DNA of 64,000 nt from Oreohelix idahoensis. Its lineage: Eukaryota; Mollusca; Gastropoda; Stylommatophora; Oreohelicidae. This document shows positions 13,559-24,845 of this stretch, piece after piece. Position 1 is the stretch's first letter. The number at the start of each line of letters is the position of its first letter. The position numbers were made by a program, and so were the translations under genes. The notes under the pieces are model-generated. The model saw nothing but the letters and a program-made list of their open reading frames with translations. It did no database searches and was not told the origin of the DNA. The stretch is taken from positions 372,001-436,000 of the forward strand of contig JAMPIV010009910.1 of the NCBI GenBank assembly GCA_024509875.1, in the 5' to 3' direction.

Positions 13559-13576
13559 TGGGGGCTCGTCCGGGAT
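13559..13576 (+). other. element A primer binding site (tRNA-Pro type)
   Basis: One base after the LTR lies TGGGGGCTCGTCCGGGAT, complementary to the 3' end of tRNA-Pro including the CCA. It is the same 18-base site known from tRNA-Pro-primed retroelements. Confidence 0.85.
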
Positions 13577-13823
13577 ATCTTTGATATTCCAGAGCCAACT
13601 TTCTATTTCTGCTGTGTAGAAAATTTTGTTTTGTAAAATTTTTTGGAAAGAGTAACATAGTAGGAAATAATTATATTTTTAGGAGTACCATTGAGTACAG
13701 ATAAGAAAGCTGTTTCATATATGGTGAAGTCAGTTTAATTAACTTTAATTTTAACTAAGTTAATTATATTGTAGTAAATTAGTTTGAGTAAGATCGCTTG
13801 CCCTACTAGACTACAGATACATC

Positions 13824-16118
13824 ATGGCTGACTTGGTCAAATTTAGGTCTGCTACACTGCAGGTGGGAAAAGAGCTTGGCATGGATGATGACGCTCTGAT
13901 CCGGTATGTCACGACGGAATGTGAAAAGTACACCGTGAGAAAAGCAAAGCAATTAGAAGCAGAGAGAGAAGCCAAGAAATTAGAAGCAGAGAGAGAAGCC
14001 AAGAAATTAGAATTAGAAGCAGAGAGAGAAGCCAAGAAATTAGAAGCTGAGAGAGAAGAAAGGAGGTTACAAGCAGAGAGAGACCATGAGCTGAAAATGA
14101 GACAGCTTGATCTTGAACTTCAGGCTGGGACTATCACCCATGGTAATAGCTCACCTCATTCTGCGAATAGCTCTTTTCAGAACACAGCAAATGGGGCCAT
14201 GAACTTCCACCTAGATCCATTTGTTGAAAAGGAGGACGCAATTGAGTCGTACCTGGATAGGTATGAAAGGCTAGCCTCTACATATGGACTGGAAAAGGAA
14301 AAATGGAGTCTAAAGTTATCCCAGGGATTGAGAGGTATTGCATATGATGTGTTTCTGAAACTCCCCAAAGAAGATCAGGAAAATTATGAAATACTAAAGC
14401 AAGCCTTACTGATCCGGTATGAAAAGAACTCTGAGGCATATAGGAAGAAATTTAGAACTTCTAAACCTCTACCTGGAGAAACATATAACCAGTTCTCAGC
14501 TAGGCTAGAAACGTATTTGTTGAAATGGAGTAGTTTAGGTAAGTATCAGAAAACCTACGAGGATCTGAAAGAAATGGTTATGTTAGAGCAAGTGAAAGAT
14601 TCCATGTCTCAAGAAATGAGGAAATTCCTTATGGAACAAGGAGCAGAGAGGCTGGAAGACATTTTGAAATGTGCAGAGAGATACCAAGCAGCTCAAGCTG
14701 AATTGGTAGGAACAAAAAGGAAGCAGGTAGAAGGATATAAGCCACCACCGCAGAATACCCAGTTTGACCAGATGGATCAACCATACAGAAACAAGCAAAG
14801 ATTTGATAATAAGGACAAGAACCCTCAGACTCAGGAAAATAAACCCTATAAACAGGGAGATAAGTGGTGCAAATTTTGTAAGATGAGCAACCACAACACT
14901 GATGAATGTGGGAGGAAAAAACCCCTTCATCATGCTGCATGTCTACAGGTGAGGACTTCTGTTAGGAAGGAACTGACTGTGAGTCAGAATAGCCTCCATC
15001 ACCCACCTACCCAGGAGATAGTGACTGTGAATGGCAAACAAGTCACAGGAATGTATGACACAGGTTTGTCCTATGACGCAGTCGTGTGTGCATCTCTGGT
15101 GTGCCCTGAACAAATCACCACAGAAACAGTAGACATTCAAGGGCCACTAAAAGGAACATCACCCCTTACTTTACCCATAGCAAAGATTCATGTCAGTTGT
15201 CGCTATGTGGAAGGGGAGATAAATGCAGCAGTGTTAGATGATCCCTTTTACCCCCTAATGTTGGGGCGTAAATATGTTTTCTTGGGAGACCCTGTAAAAC
15301 CTATGGTTATGGCAGAAATCCAGACCAGGTCTGACTCCAGGAACATAGAGAGGGACACCAAATTAACATTTCATTCGACTGAAATGAAACGGGCTCAAGA
15401 AGCAGACAGCACGTTGAAGCCTTGTTTTGGCAAATTATCAAAAACACATAAAGCTCCAAGGAAAGGACATTTCTATATGGAACATGGACTCTTGTACAGA
15501 AAAGCTGGCAGAGGGACGAAAAGTCATGGTCAAATTGTTGTACCATCCACCTATATGAATAAGGTTATAGGCTGGGGACACATATCAACTTTGAGTGAAC
15601 ACCTGGGTAATGGTGCCACAAAACAAAGAATAGCCACCCAGTTCTACTGGCCAGGTATTACGGAAGACATAAATCATTATGTAAATTCCTGTCCAGAGTG
15701 CACCTATGTAGATTCAGAAAGTCGACGGAAGAGTCTTCATCAAAAATCTACAAGCAAACCAGCAATCAGGGGTACTCCCGAGATTTGCACGGGAGGGGAA
15801 AGGAAACATCCCACACAGGCTCAATTGCAGTCTGAACCCCATGCGCTGGAAAAAAGGAACAAATCACGTAGCGAAAATCAAACACCTACGGATTTGCGAG
15901 GGAAAACCACATCCAACTATCAACAAAAAGAGGGCGGTAAACTTCATGGGAAACCTACCGACCCCGTTTCACCAGCAGTAAGAGCCTGGATGAAAAGCCG
16001 AACAGGAAGGAGAGAGATAGTAAAGGATGAATATATTCTTGGAAAACTGAATGTGGGCGCAGATTTTCTTAGTCGTCATCCCATAGAATTAGAGCAAGAT
16101 GGAAGGAAGGAAAACTAA
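13824..16118 (+). CDS. element A Gag-protease-integrase(partial) polyprotein, RT-less
   Basis: 764 codons from MADLVKFRSATLQV. Residues 35-90: charged coiled coil with repeats of LEAEREAKK. Residues about 130-300: SCAN-like retroviral-type capsid. A CCHC zinc knuckle (CKFCKMSNHNTDEC) starts near residue 349. Aspartic protease motif YDTGLSYD is at residue 412, with Leu in place of the common Ala/Cys of DTG(A/C)S. The H-H-C-C integrase zinc domain starts near residue 586 and ends at CPECT. The DDE core, RT and most of RNaseH are missing. The ORF then runs through about 100 unrecognised residues to YILGKLNVGADFLSRHP, the usual C-terminal end of a Gypsy RNaseH, shortly before its stop. This shows that the ancestor ended with RNaseH, not integrase. 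The frame stayed open across the deletion. Confidence 0.85.
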   Translation: MADLVKFRSATLQVGKELGMDDDALIRYVTTECEKYTVRKAKQLEAEREAKKLEAEREAKKLELEAEREAKKLEAEREERRLQAERDHELKMRQLDLELQAGTITHGNSSPHSANSSFQNTANGAMNFHLDPFVEKEDAIESYLDRYERLASTYGLEKEKWSLKLSQGLRGIAYDVFLKLPKEDQENYEILKQALLIRYEKNSEAYRKKFRTSKPLPGETYNQFSARLETYLLKWSSLGKYQKTYEDLKEMVMLEQVKDSMSQEMRKFLMEQGAERLEDILKCAERYQAAQAELVGTKRKQVEGYKPPPQNTQFDQMDQPYRNKQRFDNKDKNPQTQENKPYKQGDKWCKFCKMSNHNTDECGRKKPLHHAACLQVRTSVRKELTVSQNSLHHPPTQEIVTVNGKQVTGMYDTGLSYDAVVCASLVCPEQITTETVDIQGPLKGTSPLTLPIAKIHVSCRYVEGEINAAVLDDPFYPLMLGRKYVFLGDPVKPMVMAEIQTRSDSRNIERDTKLTFHSTEMKRAQEADSTLKPCFGKLSKTHKAPRKGHFYMEHGLLYRKAGRGTKSHGQIVVPSTYMNKVIGWGHISTLSEHLGNGATKQRIATQFYWPGITEDINHYVNSCPECTYVDSESRRKSLHQKSTSKPAIRGTPEICTGGERKHPTQAQLQSEPHALEKRNKSRSENQTPTDLRGKTTSNYQQKEGGKLHGKPTDPVSPAVRAWMKSRTGRREIVKDEYILGKLNVGADFLSRHPIELEQDGRKEN

Positions 16119-16185
16119 CCGCGGAATGGTCGATTTGCAATTGTCTTGTACCCAATAGTTAAGCTAGATATCATCCAGCTTAAAA

Positions 16186-16198
16186 TATGGGGGAGCTA
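16186..16198 (+). other. element A polypurine tract
   Basis: ATATGGGGGAGCTA directly precedes the 3' LTR and is the likely plus-strand primer. It is short, and the last bases are not purine. Confidence 0.6.
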
Positions 16199-17621
16199 TG
16201 TCGCAAAATTGGTTTCAAGTCATTGCAAACGTGTTCAGTTAGATTTATAAACCCGTCAACGATCGATTGACCGCTTTCAAAATGGCGGCGTATCAGCGAA
16301 ATGTGTATCGGACAGAGGAAATCGCCAAGGATAAATAAAAGCATAAGGGAATCAGTATGAAAAGGATTTTACATTTCAGTACAGGGAAGGATTGTGTATA
16401 ACTGCATATAAGAAGGAACGGTAGGAAGTTCTCATTTACGGAGATATATGCGTATTTCGGCTGCCCTCAGTTACGCTAACAGCTGGTAAACCCACTTCTG
16501 TTCTAAATATTAAAATCAACAAATAACAGTTTGGGAAATTACATGGATAGGAAGGTAAAGAATTATCAACTGTATAAAACTAGATAAGATGGACCAATAT
16601 GGATATTATATATGCCGAGAATGAGAAAGGCAAAATTTCAGTCGACGCACAGATCGGCTGGAGTCGCTGTTCGGGAAAGATTTTTCAGGCATAGTCTTAG
16701 GCTGTGACGTCACTGCTCTCCGATACGGCCGCGTGATGCGTATAAGTAGCGGATCGGTAAACTGGAGAGATACACATCGAAAGAGGTTTGAGACAGACTG
16801 GAGGCAGAGTTTCGCCACTACCCATGAATTGTGAGCGGATCGCCAGAAACATTGTTCAGTCCAGTATCTGAAGTCTGAGGGTTCCATGAAATAACTCAAA
16901 CCAGACTGTCCAGTATCAGAAGCCTGTGTCGTTCATTAGAGGCCATCCCACAAAAGTGCAGGACCCCAAAGAGTGAACTTCAACTGGTCATTGGCATCCC
17001 TACTGTTGGGCCTACCAAGTCTGATATCAGCAAAGGACAGTTCCGTGTCAGCAAGATCAAGAGTCAGATAAGTGTCACTTAGGACACTGACCACCAATAT
17101 ATAAGAAACAGCTAATAGTGAAAATCCATAGTTCAGTCAACTGATGACAATTAATTGGAAAGTCAAGAGACTAAAACCAGTGATTGCAGATTGCAGTAAC
17201 TTTAATATTCAAGATCTTGAAGTCTAAACAGACAATAATAGTAATGGTGTGAATTCTTTTATATATATATATATGTATATGCTCTTTTCCAACTAGTAGA
17301 AATAGAATATTAGTGTAATTATTAAACTATTTTAACTGTACCTGAGGATTTATTCACTTCTTCCATTTGTTGTTTCAGTGAATGTACATTTTACTTATCC
17401 CCTAGAATATAAGTAATCATAAGATAGTCACAGGGAGGAGACACCTTAAATCCTGGTACTACTTCTTACCAACTGGGCCAGGGTTTTCACAGTCTGACTA
17501 TTTTTTTTTTATAACAATACACCAGTGCTTATTTCTAAGACTGGGGTATTACTTGTAAGGTCAGAACTCTTTACTGGCATACTCTTACATAATAAATAAT
17601 TTTAAATAACCTCCCGCTACA
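16199..17621 (+). repeat. element A 3' LTR
   Basis: 1423 bp, nearly identical to the 5' LTR; differences are a few substitutions and a longer T run near 17510. Confidence 0.95.
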
Positions 17622-17693
17622 CATAGTTTAAAGCAAACAGATGATTGGCCTGTTGTGCCTTTGCATGGTGGAGGGGCTGTCTCCTTACGGCCT

Positions 17694-18037
17694 GAAACGA
17701 GGAATAACGCGCACTCAAAATCTTCCTTTGCTTCAAGACAACGCGCCCTCTCACAAAGCACGGCTTGTGCAGCTAGCAGCCAACGATTTGAATATTGAAA
17801 TTCTTCCACACCCACCATATTCTCCAGATTTGGCTCCATCAGACTTTTTTTCTATTCCCAAATCTTAAAAAACAGCTAAAAGGAAATCATTTTGACAGCG
17901 ATAAAGATGTTATACTGTCATGTGATGACTGGTTTAGTTTGAAAAATAGAGTGTTCTACTCCCAAGGTCTTTTCAAGGTCAAGCAGAGATGGCAGAAGTG
18001 TGTCAATTCAGACGGTGGCTATAATGAAAAAGAATAA
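17694..18037 (+). pseudogene. mariner transposase, C-terminal part
   Basis: Resumes the frame left at 9091 (repeated …KRGIT). It contains the second catalytic Asp in LLQDNAPSHKA and the third in SPDLAPSDFF, with 34 residues between: DD34D, the mariner signature. A one-base insertion in the T run at about 17848-17855 shifts the frame. The remaining C-terminus (LFPNLKKQLKGNHF…) is in the next frame and ends at 18037. So the transposase is broken twice: by the LINE and by this frameshift. Confidence 0.9.
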
Positions 18038-18154
18038 ACACTATACAAAACTTCAGCTCTCTGTGACATGTTCTTCATGGTCAGGCCAAAGACTAATGTC
18101 AATCCCCTTGTATTTTCCTCGAAATTGTTGTTTCTGTCTTTAATTCTTTTCCCC

Positions 18155-18480
18155 ATGTATTGTTTGATCTGCCAGCTCAACAGAAGAGAACAAATGGTAA
18201 TCTTCAGACTCCACACCATCTATTCAACAAGCTAAAGATAGGAACTACCGATCAGTGTAAATGTGGCACTGATAAAATGACTGCTGAACATCTGCTTCAA
18301 AGTTGCCCCTTATATGCGGTACAGAGAAAGCGCATATGGCCGACGCCAGTTCCTTTCGTGGAAAAGCTTTACGGAGATTCAAATAGCCTAAAACTGACTA
18401 CTGCTTTCTTTGAGAACATTAAAGTGGACGTCTGAGAGTGTACGAAGAAGAAGAAGAAAAAGGAGAAGAAGGAGAAGAAT
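18155..18480 (+). pseudogene. LINE 3'-end fragment (HLLQSCPLY type) with (GAA)n tail
   Basis: The 91-codon frame 18160-18435 holds CKCGTDKMTAEHLLQSCPLY, the Cys/His block found at the C-terminus of many Jockey/CR1-like LINE proteins, and ends TTAFFENIKVDV. A GAA-rich tail follows to about 18480. It is 5'-truncated. The minus-strand fragment split between 40314-40421 and 49636-49910 belongs to the same family. Confidence 0.75.
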
Positions 18481-18589
18481 TTCTGTTCCGCTCGCACTTG
18501 TCTGGTTGTTGACTTCAGTTTGGTGACCTTGTCGAACCATTTAAATCCTTCTGTTCTAAGTAAGTTCCCATTTATGAAAGAAAACCTGA

Positions 18590-18690
18590 CCACAAGGTCT
18601 TTTATATTTGGACACATGCCCTAAAATAAGCGACGGACTCTATGTCTAGGTTGAAGTGAGCGCGCCTCGCCTAGCCTATGCGAGGCCAAA
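18590..18690 (-). repeat. short dispersed repeat, copy 1
   Basis: The reverse complement matches 30690-30785. Shared blocks are a TTTGCCTCG / GGCGAGGCGCG pair, TTCAACCTAG and CAAATATAAAAGA. It is too short and too diverged to classify. Confidence 0.6.
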
Positions 18691-18864
18691 TTTTATTTTT
18701 TAAAATTATATATATAAGTCTGTAACTTTCTGGTTGTTGTTTTTTTATTGCTTTCTAACGTTTTGGAGACAAACAATAGGACTGACTTGAAATTTCAGCT
18801 GAAGATTCTGAATTTCTGAGAAGGGAGTCTGTTTCTAGTTTACAATGAATCTTACTCTAACCAG

Positions 18865-20201
18865 AGTTGCTGTCGTTTTTGACGGAGTCATAATAGGTAA
18901 ATCTATTTAATACTTTTGTTGTAAAACTTTGTTGGTCAAAGTTGGATAATTGGGTATTAACTTCTATGACAGGTTGTTTAAGGGTTATCTTCTCTTTCTT
19001 TCAATCATTGTCGATGATCTGTCTTAACGATGCTCAGTTTTATGCTGTCTGGGCATGCGCAAGTTCTGGGCGCGAACTGAGGAAACTTCCGTCAAGGAGG
19101 TTGTATTTTTGGGCTGTCGGACATGATGTCCGTTGTGATTTTCTCTATATCATCGTGGGGATTGGAAAGTTTTCGATATGACTGAAATGTCAATGTTTTC
19201 CCCAGTGATTCTTTGTTCGTCAAGAGTGACGACATTTATTTAAGTGTGTATCCGGAAGATTCTGTAAAAGGTACAGAGATATTTTTATTAATATGCCTTT
19301 GGTTGCAGAACATTTGACATTACCTATCTGCGAGTGAAGCTCACAGATCTTGAGAGACATAATTCCTTCTTTGCTTCTTGTTCTAGCCAAATGAGACTGT
19401 GTTTTCGATTGAACAGAAGCCTAATGATGATGATAAATTATTGTGGACGCCGCAGGTTGGCGGTATATATGTTTAGCATGGCTTGATCGTGCCTGCTAAC
19501 AAAGGATACACAGCTGTCTACATATTGAGGCCCTGTATTACGGCCAATATTTTTCAGCAAGAGGAAATATATCTGGCGGGCTATGCCAGTTGAATAACAG
19601 CCTTATGTATTATTGCTACGCAATTTAGGAGCTCGTTTGTTGGACGACAGAGCTAATTAAGTACCTGACGCGCTGAGTCAATGGTACGGGAGCTACATTA
19701 TAAACTGTAACATTAGGATAGATGATGTTTGGGTATGTCCTAGTTGATGTATGATGCAAGCCTTTGATTACCAGACATTTAACAGTCATTCATTATTTAT
19801 GTGAAGTCCTTGATCTTGTCGATTTGACTGCCCTGTTGATGCTACTGTCAGTTTCGTAAATAAATGTTTGAAACGTGCCAGCAGTCTTCAATTCATCATT
19901 GACTACTGCATGCGTGTGTATGGGTGCCTTATTGACTTTACTAAGAGCTTCAAGCATTCGCGTTCTCGTCTACACCCACACTCAGCACATCATAATACCA
20001 GTACCACACATCTACAACATGTACGCTGTTTTGTGTGAGTGATCATAGTACCCCTGGCAGTGCCTCACGCTGGTGGCCGTTACATTTCTGGCCGTTACAT
20101 TTCTGGTGACCTACATTAACACCGCAACATTACACAGTCCAGGTGATAAACAACACGTTCACTCTGCCAGCTTTCACATCACGCATAAACAGTACGTTAC
20201 A
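18865..20201 (+). repeat. element B 5' LTR
   Basis: 1337 bp. The 3' LTR starts TGTTGC, whereas here the first base is A. It ends GTTACA. It is 15 bp longer than the 3' LTR because of one tandem duplication of GGCCGTTACATTTCT near 20087-20116. An AP-1-like TGAGTCA occurs near 19674. Confidence 0.93.
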
Positions 20202-21564
20202 TTTATGGCGGACCAGATTTGTGGGTTTTCTACATTTTCAAGACAGTGGTAAATAGGTCAACAACTGGGCTGACTCACATAAACACTGACGTTGGCATTT
20301 TTGTGTTACTGCTACATGGACCACAACTGCTACGGAATTGAAGTGACATTGTTATACATTTCTGGAGTTCTACAAATGATGGCAATATATCTGGGCTATC
20401 AAGTCACATCGTTACCCGTCAACCTAAGATTGTAAACAGTACCGCTGGTTGTTTACACTACATTTTGAGCTATCAAGTCACATCGTTACCTGTCAACCTA
20501 AGATCGTAAACAGTACCGCTGGTTGTTTACACTACATTCTACAAACATATCGACGTTGGATCTTCTAGTCTCAACTGGTGTCGAGTATGATTTTTGTAGC
20601 TACACTTTGGAGACCACTGCCTGTTATGAAGTTACGGTGACCTTCAACGGTGGATCGTCTACCATTGTTGTTGACAGTAGTACCGCATTATACTGCATCT
20701 TTGCGGCTATTGAGGATTGTGCTTAAAGATAAGTGGCCTGTTTAGTGTGTAAACTGTGCCTTTATTTTGTGTAAAGCTGAGCCTTCCTCTATACACATAC
20801 TGTATATTGTTTATTTACATTTGCCATGCATGTTTGTTGTATACATGTTTTTGTTTACATGTTTATTTAGTGTGTATTTCAGTGGGTTGGTTGGGAAGGT
20901 GACTCCTTTTAGAATATACCACGTGAAAGAGGTTCTATCTGAGAGCGTTTTCTGTAGGGACTGAACAAATTTTCCACAGGGAAATTTGTTAGCAATATTT
21001 GTTGCTATTTACGTTTAGTTGTGCCGAGGTATGCCTTTTCGTACTTTTCGTAAAATTTTTTCTGTTCTTTAGTTTTGATTTGATTTGTTTGAATTTGTCT
21101 GCATCTTCTGTCTATCATTTATTTCTTTACATCTTTGTGTTTATAACAGTGTTGCCATTTGTTTGTTTATTTTTGCAGTCATCATTACATATTTTGTAAC
21201 AATTTTTTTTTAGTTTTGCTGTATTGTTTATTTGACGTCTGCAAACGTTTTCGGTTGTTGTTTTGTATTCTTGTCTTTGTATTTATTATTGTAATACATT
21301 GTAGTCATACAGTCTATAGATATACTTGATCATGGACTATTATTACTAATATCATACACTTTTCATATAAAGGTTATTTATAATGATAATATTATAGAGA
21401 AACAAGGTAACTATACAAGGTCTTTGACTAAAACTTGTCTCTCAAAGAGAGTGAAATAAAGTGAAGTGAGTATACAAGCATAGTATTACAGACTTGTCTC
21501 CCATCAAAGTGGGATAAGGTAATTTATTTAATTTTTCAGGTCTGATCTCACATAGTTAGACAGA
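20202..21564 (+). other. element B leader
   Basis: Begins TTTATGGCGGACCAG, a possible primer binding site offset by three bases; the tRNA is not identified. It contains a 74-bp tandem duplication (20393-20466 and 20467-20540, a few mismatches). The rest is T-rich. A 67-codon frame at 20523-20726 has no family signature and is not called. Confidence 0.6.
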
Positions 21565-23330
21565 ATGTCTACACTAGACTACTTTATTGAACAAGGGACA
21601 GCCCTTGGGAAGACAGGTGAGAAGTTAGAAGAATTCGCAACTGCTCAATTTGACAAAGCATTGAAGTCTGAAGAAAAGAGACAAAAAGAGGAAAATAAAA
21701 GATTAGACAGAGAATCTGAGAATTTAAGATTACAGATGCAGGCAGATGAAAGAAAATTTCAAGCTGCTGCTGAAGAGAAAAAAACGTCAAGCTGCTACCG
21801 AGGAGAAAAAACTTCAAGCTCAAGCTGCTGCTGAGGAGAAAAAACTTCAAGCTCAAGCTGCTGCTGAGGAGAAAAAACTTCAAGCTCAAGCTGCTGCTGA
21901 GGAGAGGAAATTTCAAGCTGCTGCTGAAGAGAAAAAACTTCAAGCTGCTGCCGAGGAGAGAAAACTTCAAGCTCAAGCTGCTGCTGAGGAGAGGAAATTG
22001 CAAGCTGCTGCTGAGGAGAGAAAATTTCAAACTGCTGCTGAAGAGAGAAAATTTCATGCTGAAGAGAGAAAAGCAAAAATAGAACATGATGAAAGACTCG
22101 CAGCTTTGGAGTTAGAGAAATTGAAATTGATGAATGCGGGTGCTCATCAAGCAACTTCGGATACAACAAAGGAGAAGTCTAATAAGATCAAATTACCTCA
22201 TTTCAATCCTTTAAAGGACGATATAACGGATTATCTTGATAGATTCCAATTTTTATGCGATACGCATAAAATAAAAAAGGAAAAATATGTCGAACAACTG
22301 ATGGAATTTTTTTTCAGGTGAACCAGTAACTACTCTTATGACAATAGAGGAACATGATAGGACTAACTATGATTTTGTCAGAGCAGCATTACTTAAAAGA
22401 TATCAACTAAAAGAAGAAGATTATCGTCTTCGTCTTAAGACAATGTTGCCAGAAAATGGAGTGGATTTCTCTGACTTTATTATAAAGATACGCCATACAT
22501 TCACACGTTGGATTGAGTTGTCTCAGATGAAAAAACATATGAAGGCCTAATGGACTTATTACTTCGAGACAAAGTTATGTCATCGGTCAACGAATCTTTC
22601 CTTGCTTTTCTTCATGAGCGTAAACCTAAAGACATAAAAGACATGGAGGAATATTGTTGCCAGTACGTAACTGCGCATCCCCATGCTACAGTTAGCAATT
22701 CTAACGTGAAAGAAGGGTTGCCAGTTGCTTCGGCAGCACCATATGGCTCTAATTACAATCGTAAATCTCAATGTGCTAAACAAAGCTTTAATAAAAAGAG
22801 TAATCAGAATTACACTCAATATCAAAGCAATCCATCACACAGTGGGTTTTCTTCAAAGAATTGGAGACGAGCTGATAGTCTTCGTAATGTTGGGTCTAAT
22901 AATTATAGACACTTTCGCAAAGGTTATCACAATAGGAACTATCCGAGTTTTTCTTCTCGAGATAATTATCCTCGCCGTCAAGAATATTACGAGGATGGTT
23001 ATGGAAACTGTGATGCAAACCAGAATAATGGTTATGATGGGCAATATAATGATAATTACAGGGGAAATAATAATTGCGGCAGACCTAGACATAACAAAAG
23101 AAAATCTTATCGTCAGGCAAACGCTGCACAACATGAGTCTCAGGAAGCCTGTAGTCAAGTGAACGATAGTAGAAACTCTAATGCTATCACTGGCTCTGCT
23201 TTCGATTTTGGGAGAGCAGCTAAGTGCCCCCAATGCTCAACATTGTTCGAGCCATCTACAGTATCTACCCTAATTTGTGGTCACCCTCTTCCCGCTCTTC
23301 CTGCTACAGTTGCGCATGACGGGAAAGGAT
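21565..23330 (+). pseudogene. element B Gag region, frame-shifted
   Basis: Starts MSTLDYFIEQGTALGK, like element D's Gag. The N-terminus is a long charged coiled coil built from repeats of LQAQAAAEEKK (21746-22060). The capsid follows (LPHFNPLKDDITDYLDRF), then an Asn/Tyr/Arg-rich linker, then a C-x2-C…CGH motif (CPQCSTLF…LICGHPLP). Frames change near 21780, 22310 and 22545, so no intact product can be made. Confidence 0.85.
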
Positions 23331-23853
23331 CTCTTATCTTACATAAAGGTCTAGTGAATAATAATCCAGTCTCAGTACTTTTGATTCTGGATGTACTACT
23401 ATTGGGGTTAGGCAATCTCTCATAGATCCTTGCTGTGCCACGGGAAAGGTGGTTAAGTGTGTGACATTTGGTGGAACTTTGGAGATATATCCTACTGCTA
23501 TCATCCACATGGATACTCCCTTCTTTACAGGAGATGTCCACGCGTGTCTTCTTCCTAATCCTATTGCGGATCTTATAATCGGTCGTATTCACGGGGTTAA
23601 GGAATGTACCCCGCAGCAAATTGCTGCTTGGGAAGAACATAATATCCAAACAGCCAATGTGGTTGTAACAAGAGCACAAGCTCTTATTCCTTCAACTTCA
23701 TCTAATGATAGTAATGAAGTTGGTAGCCAAGATGATCACTTGGTGATTTCACATGACTCGTTTGTGAAACTACCAGAAGAAGACTCTTCTCTAAATAAAT
23801 ACTTTCTTCTCGCTAAAAACGGTGATCCGAATCAAAATACAATTCACAAATCG
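23331..23853 (+). pseudogene. element B protease and linker
   Basis: After a frameshift near 23385 the protease reads CCATGKVVKCVTFGGTLE…, matching element D. The FDSGC active site is encoded at about 23388-23402 but in a frame that is not continuous with the flanks. The linker ends where a LINE fragment inserted (duplication at 23854-23865). Confidence 0.8.
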
Positions 23854-23865
23854 TATATCTCTATG

Positions 23866-24833
23866 GAAAAACAGAATGCTATCAGAATGGTTTACAGTAG
23901 AAACAGGGGTGAAACAAGGCTGTATTATGTCACCACTACTTTTTGGAATAGCTATTGATTGGGTTATGAGAAACTATACCCACAATGAACAATTGGGTAT
24001 AAAATGGACAAATGGAAAATTCCTGGGGGACCTGGATTTCGCAGATGATGTAGCATTCTTAAGTTCAACACCAAGACAATCCCAAGAAGCAATAAATAAT
24101 TTGTGGCATCTCTCGGTTAAAATAGGTCTCCAAATAAATGCCTCTAAAACTAAAGCTATGAACTTTTCTAACGAGACCTTTGATATCATCTTGAACGGGG
24201 AAAAACTACAGAAAGTTGAAAGTTTCAATTATTTAGGCAGTAAAATGACTCAGGATGGTGACACAACAAGAGAAATCCATACTAGAATTGCTTTGGCAGC
24301 TAGCGGCTTCAAGAGATTATCTAACATTTGGAAATTACGATCATTGAATATACATACCAAGCTTCGTCTGTTTAATTCAAATGTTATCTCAGTGTTAACA
24401 TACGGCTGTGAGAGTAGGAAAATAACAAAATCATTGGAGAACAAGCTGAATACATTCGAGAACAAATGTCTTAGAAAACTCATGAACATCAGTTGGAAAG
24501 AATTCCAGACTAATCGACAAATAAGAGAAGACTCTAGGCAGAAATATGTCTCCGACTATATAAGGAAAAGACGATGGTCATATATCGGTCATGTCCTACG
24601 AATGCAAAACAACAGAATACCACTACAGGCGCTCACTTGGGTTCCTGAGGGTAAGAGGAAAAAGGGAAGACCAAAAGAAACACTCAGAAGAACAATAATA
24701 AGAGAAGGAAGAACGTTGGGCCTAAATAATGTGCAAGAGCTAAGACGAGTGGCGTCACAACGAACAACCTGGAGAGCACTGGTTTCTGCCTTATGCGCCG
24801 TGTTTGGTGCTTAAAGAATTTATTATTTATTAT
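23866..24833 (+). mobile_element. LINE 3' fragment inserted in element B
   Basis: Flanked by TATATCTCTATG (23854-23865) and TATATCACTATG (24834-24845). The frame from 23866 to 24814 covers RT from GVKQGCIMSPLLF through the catalytic FADDVAFL and YLGSKMTQDG to the C-terminus (GHVLRMQNNRIP, GRPKETLRRTI…FGA). It ends with a (TTA)n tail. It is 5'-truncated within RT. The same family is inserted in element D at 61864-62842. Confidence 0.92.
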
Positions 24834-24845
24834 TATATCACTATG

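Larger units (their letters stand above)
12137..17621 (+). mobile_element. LTR retrotransposon A (Gypsy-type, internally deleted)
   Basis: 5485 bp with near-identical LTRs (12137-13557, 16199-17621) starting TGTCGC and ending TACA, flanked by a perfect 5-bp duplication CATAG (12132-12136, 17622-17626). It has a PBS, a polypurine tract and an open 764-codon ORF encoding Gag, protease, the zinc-binding start of integrase and only the last few dozen residues of RNaseH. The integrase core and RT are absent. Innermost layer of the mariner/LINE/LTR nest. Cannot transpose alone. Confidence 0.95.
9092..17693 (-). mobile_element. RTE-like non-LTR retrotransposon, near full length, interrupted by LTR element A
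   Basis: Minus-strand LINE whose 3' end is a (TAAG)n tail at 9092. The target duplication is GAAACGAGGRATAAC, at 9077-9091 and 17694-17708 (14 of 15 identical). Without element A it is about 3.1 kb, with a 5' UTR of about 65 bp and one EN-RT reading frame: the size and layout of RTE-clade elements. The clade call is by layout, tail and motifs, not by phylogeny. Two shorter copies of the same family occur at 2509-2612 and 50441-50830. Confidence 0.9.
8168..18110 (+). mobile_element. mariner transposon, interrupted (outer shell of three-level nest)
   Basis: Inverted ends CAAGGGGATTGACATAAGTC at 8168 and, reverse complemented, CAAGGGGATTGACATTAGTC ending at 18110. Similarity extends through GGCCTGACCATGAAG. 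TA flanks both ends (8166-8167, 18111-18112). Removing the inserted LINE (9092-17693 plus one duplication copy) leaves about 1.3 kb, a normal mariner length. Lies in FReD intron 2. Confidence 0.92.

Noticed and set aside
17585..17839. 84-codon minus frame near the mariner C-terminus
   Set aside because: Antisense of the mariner transposase and LINE 5' UTR.
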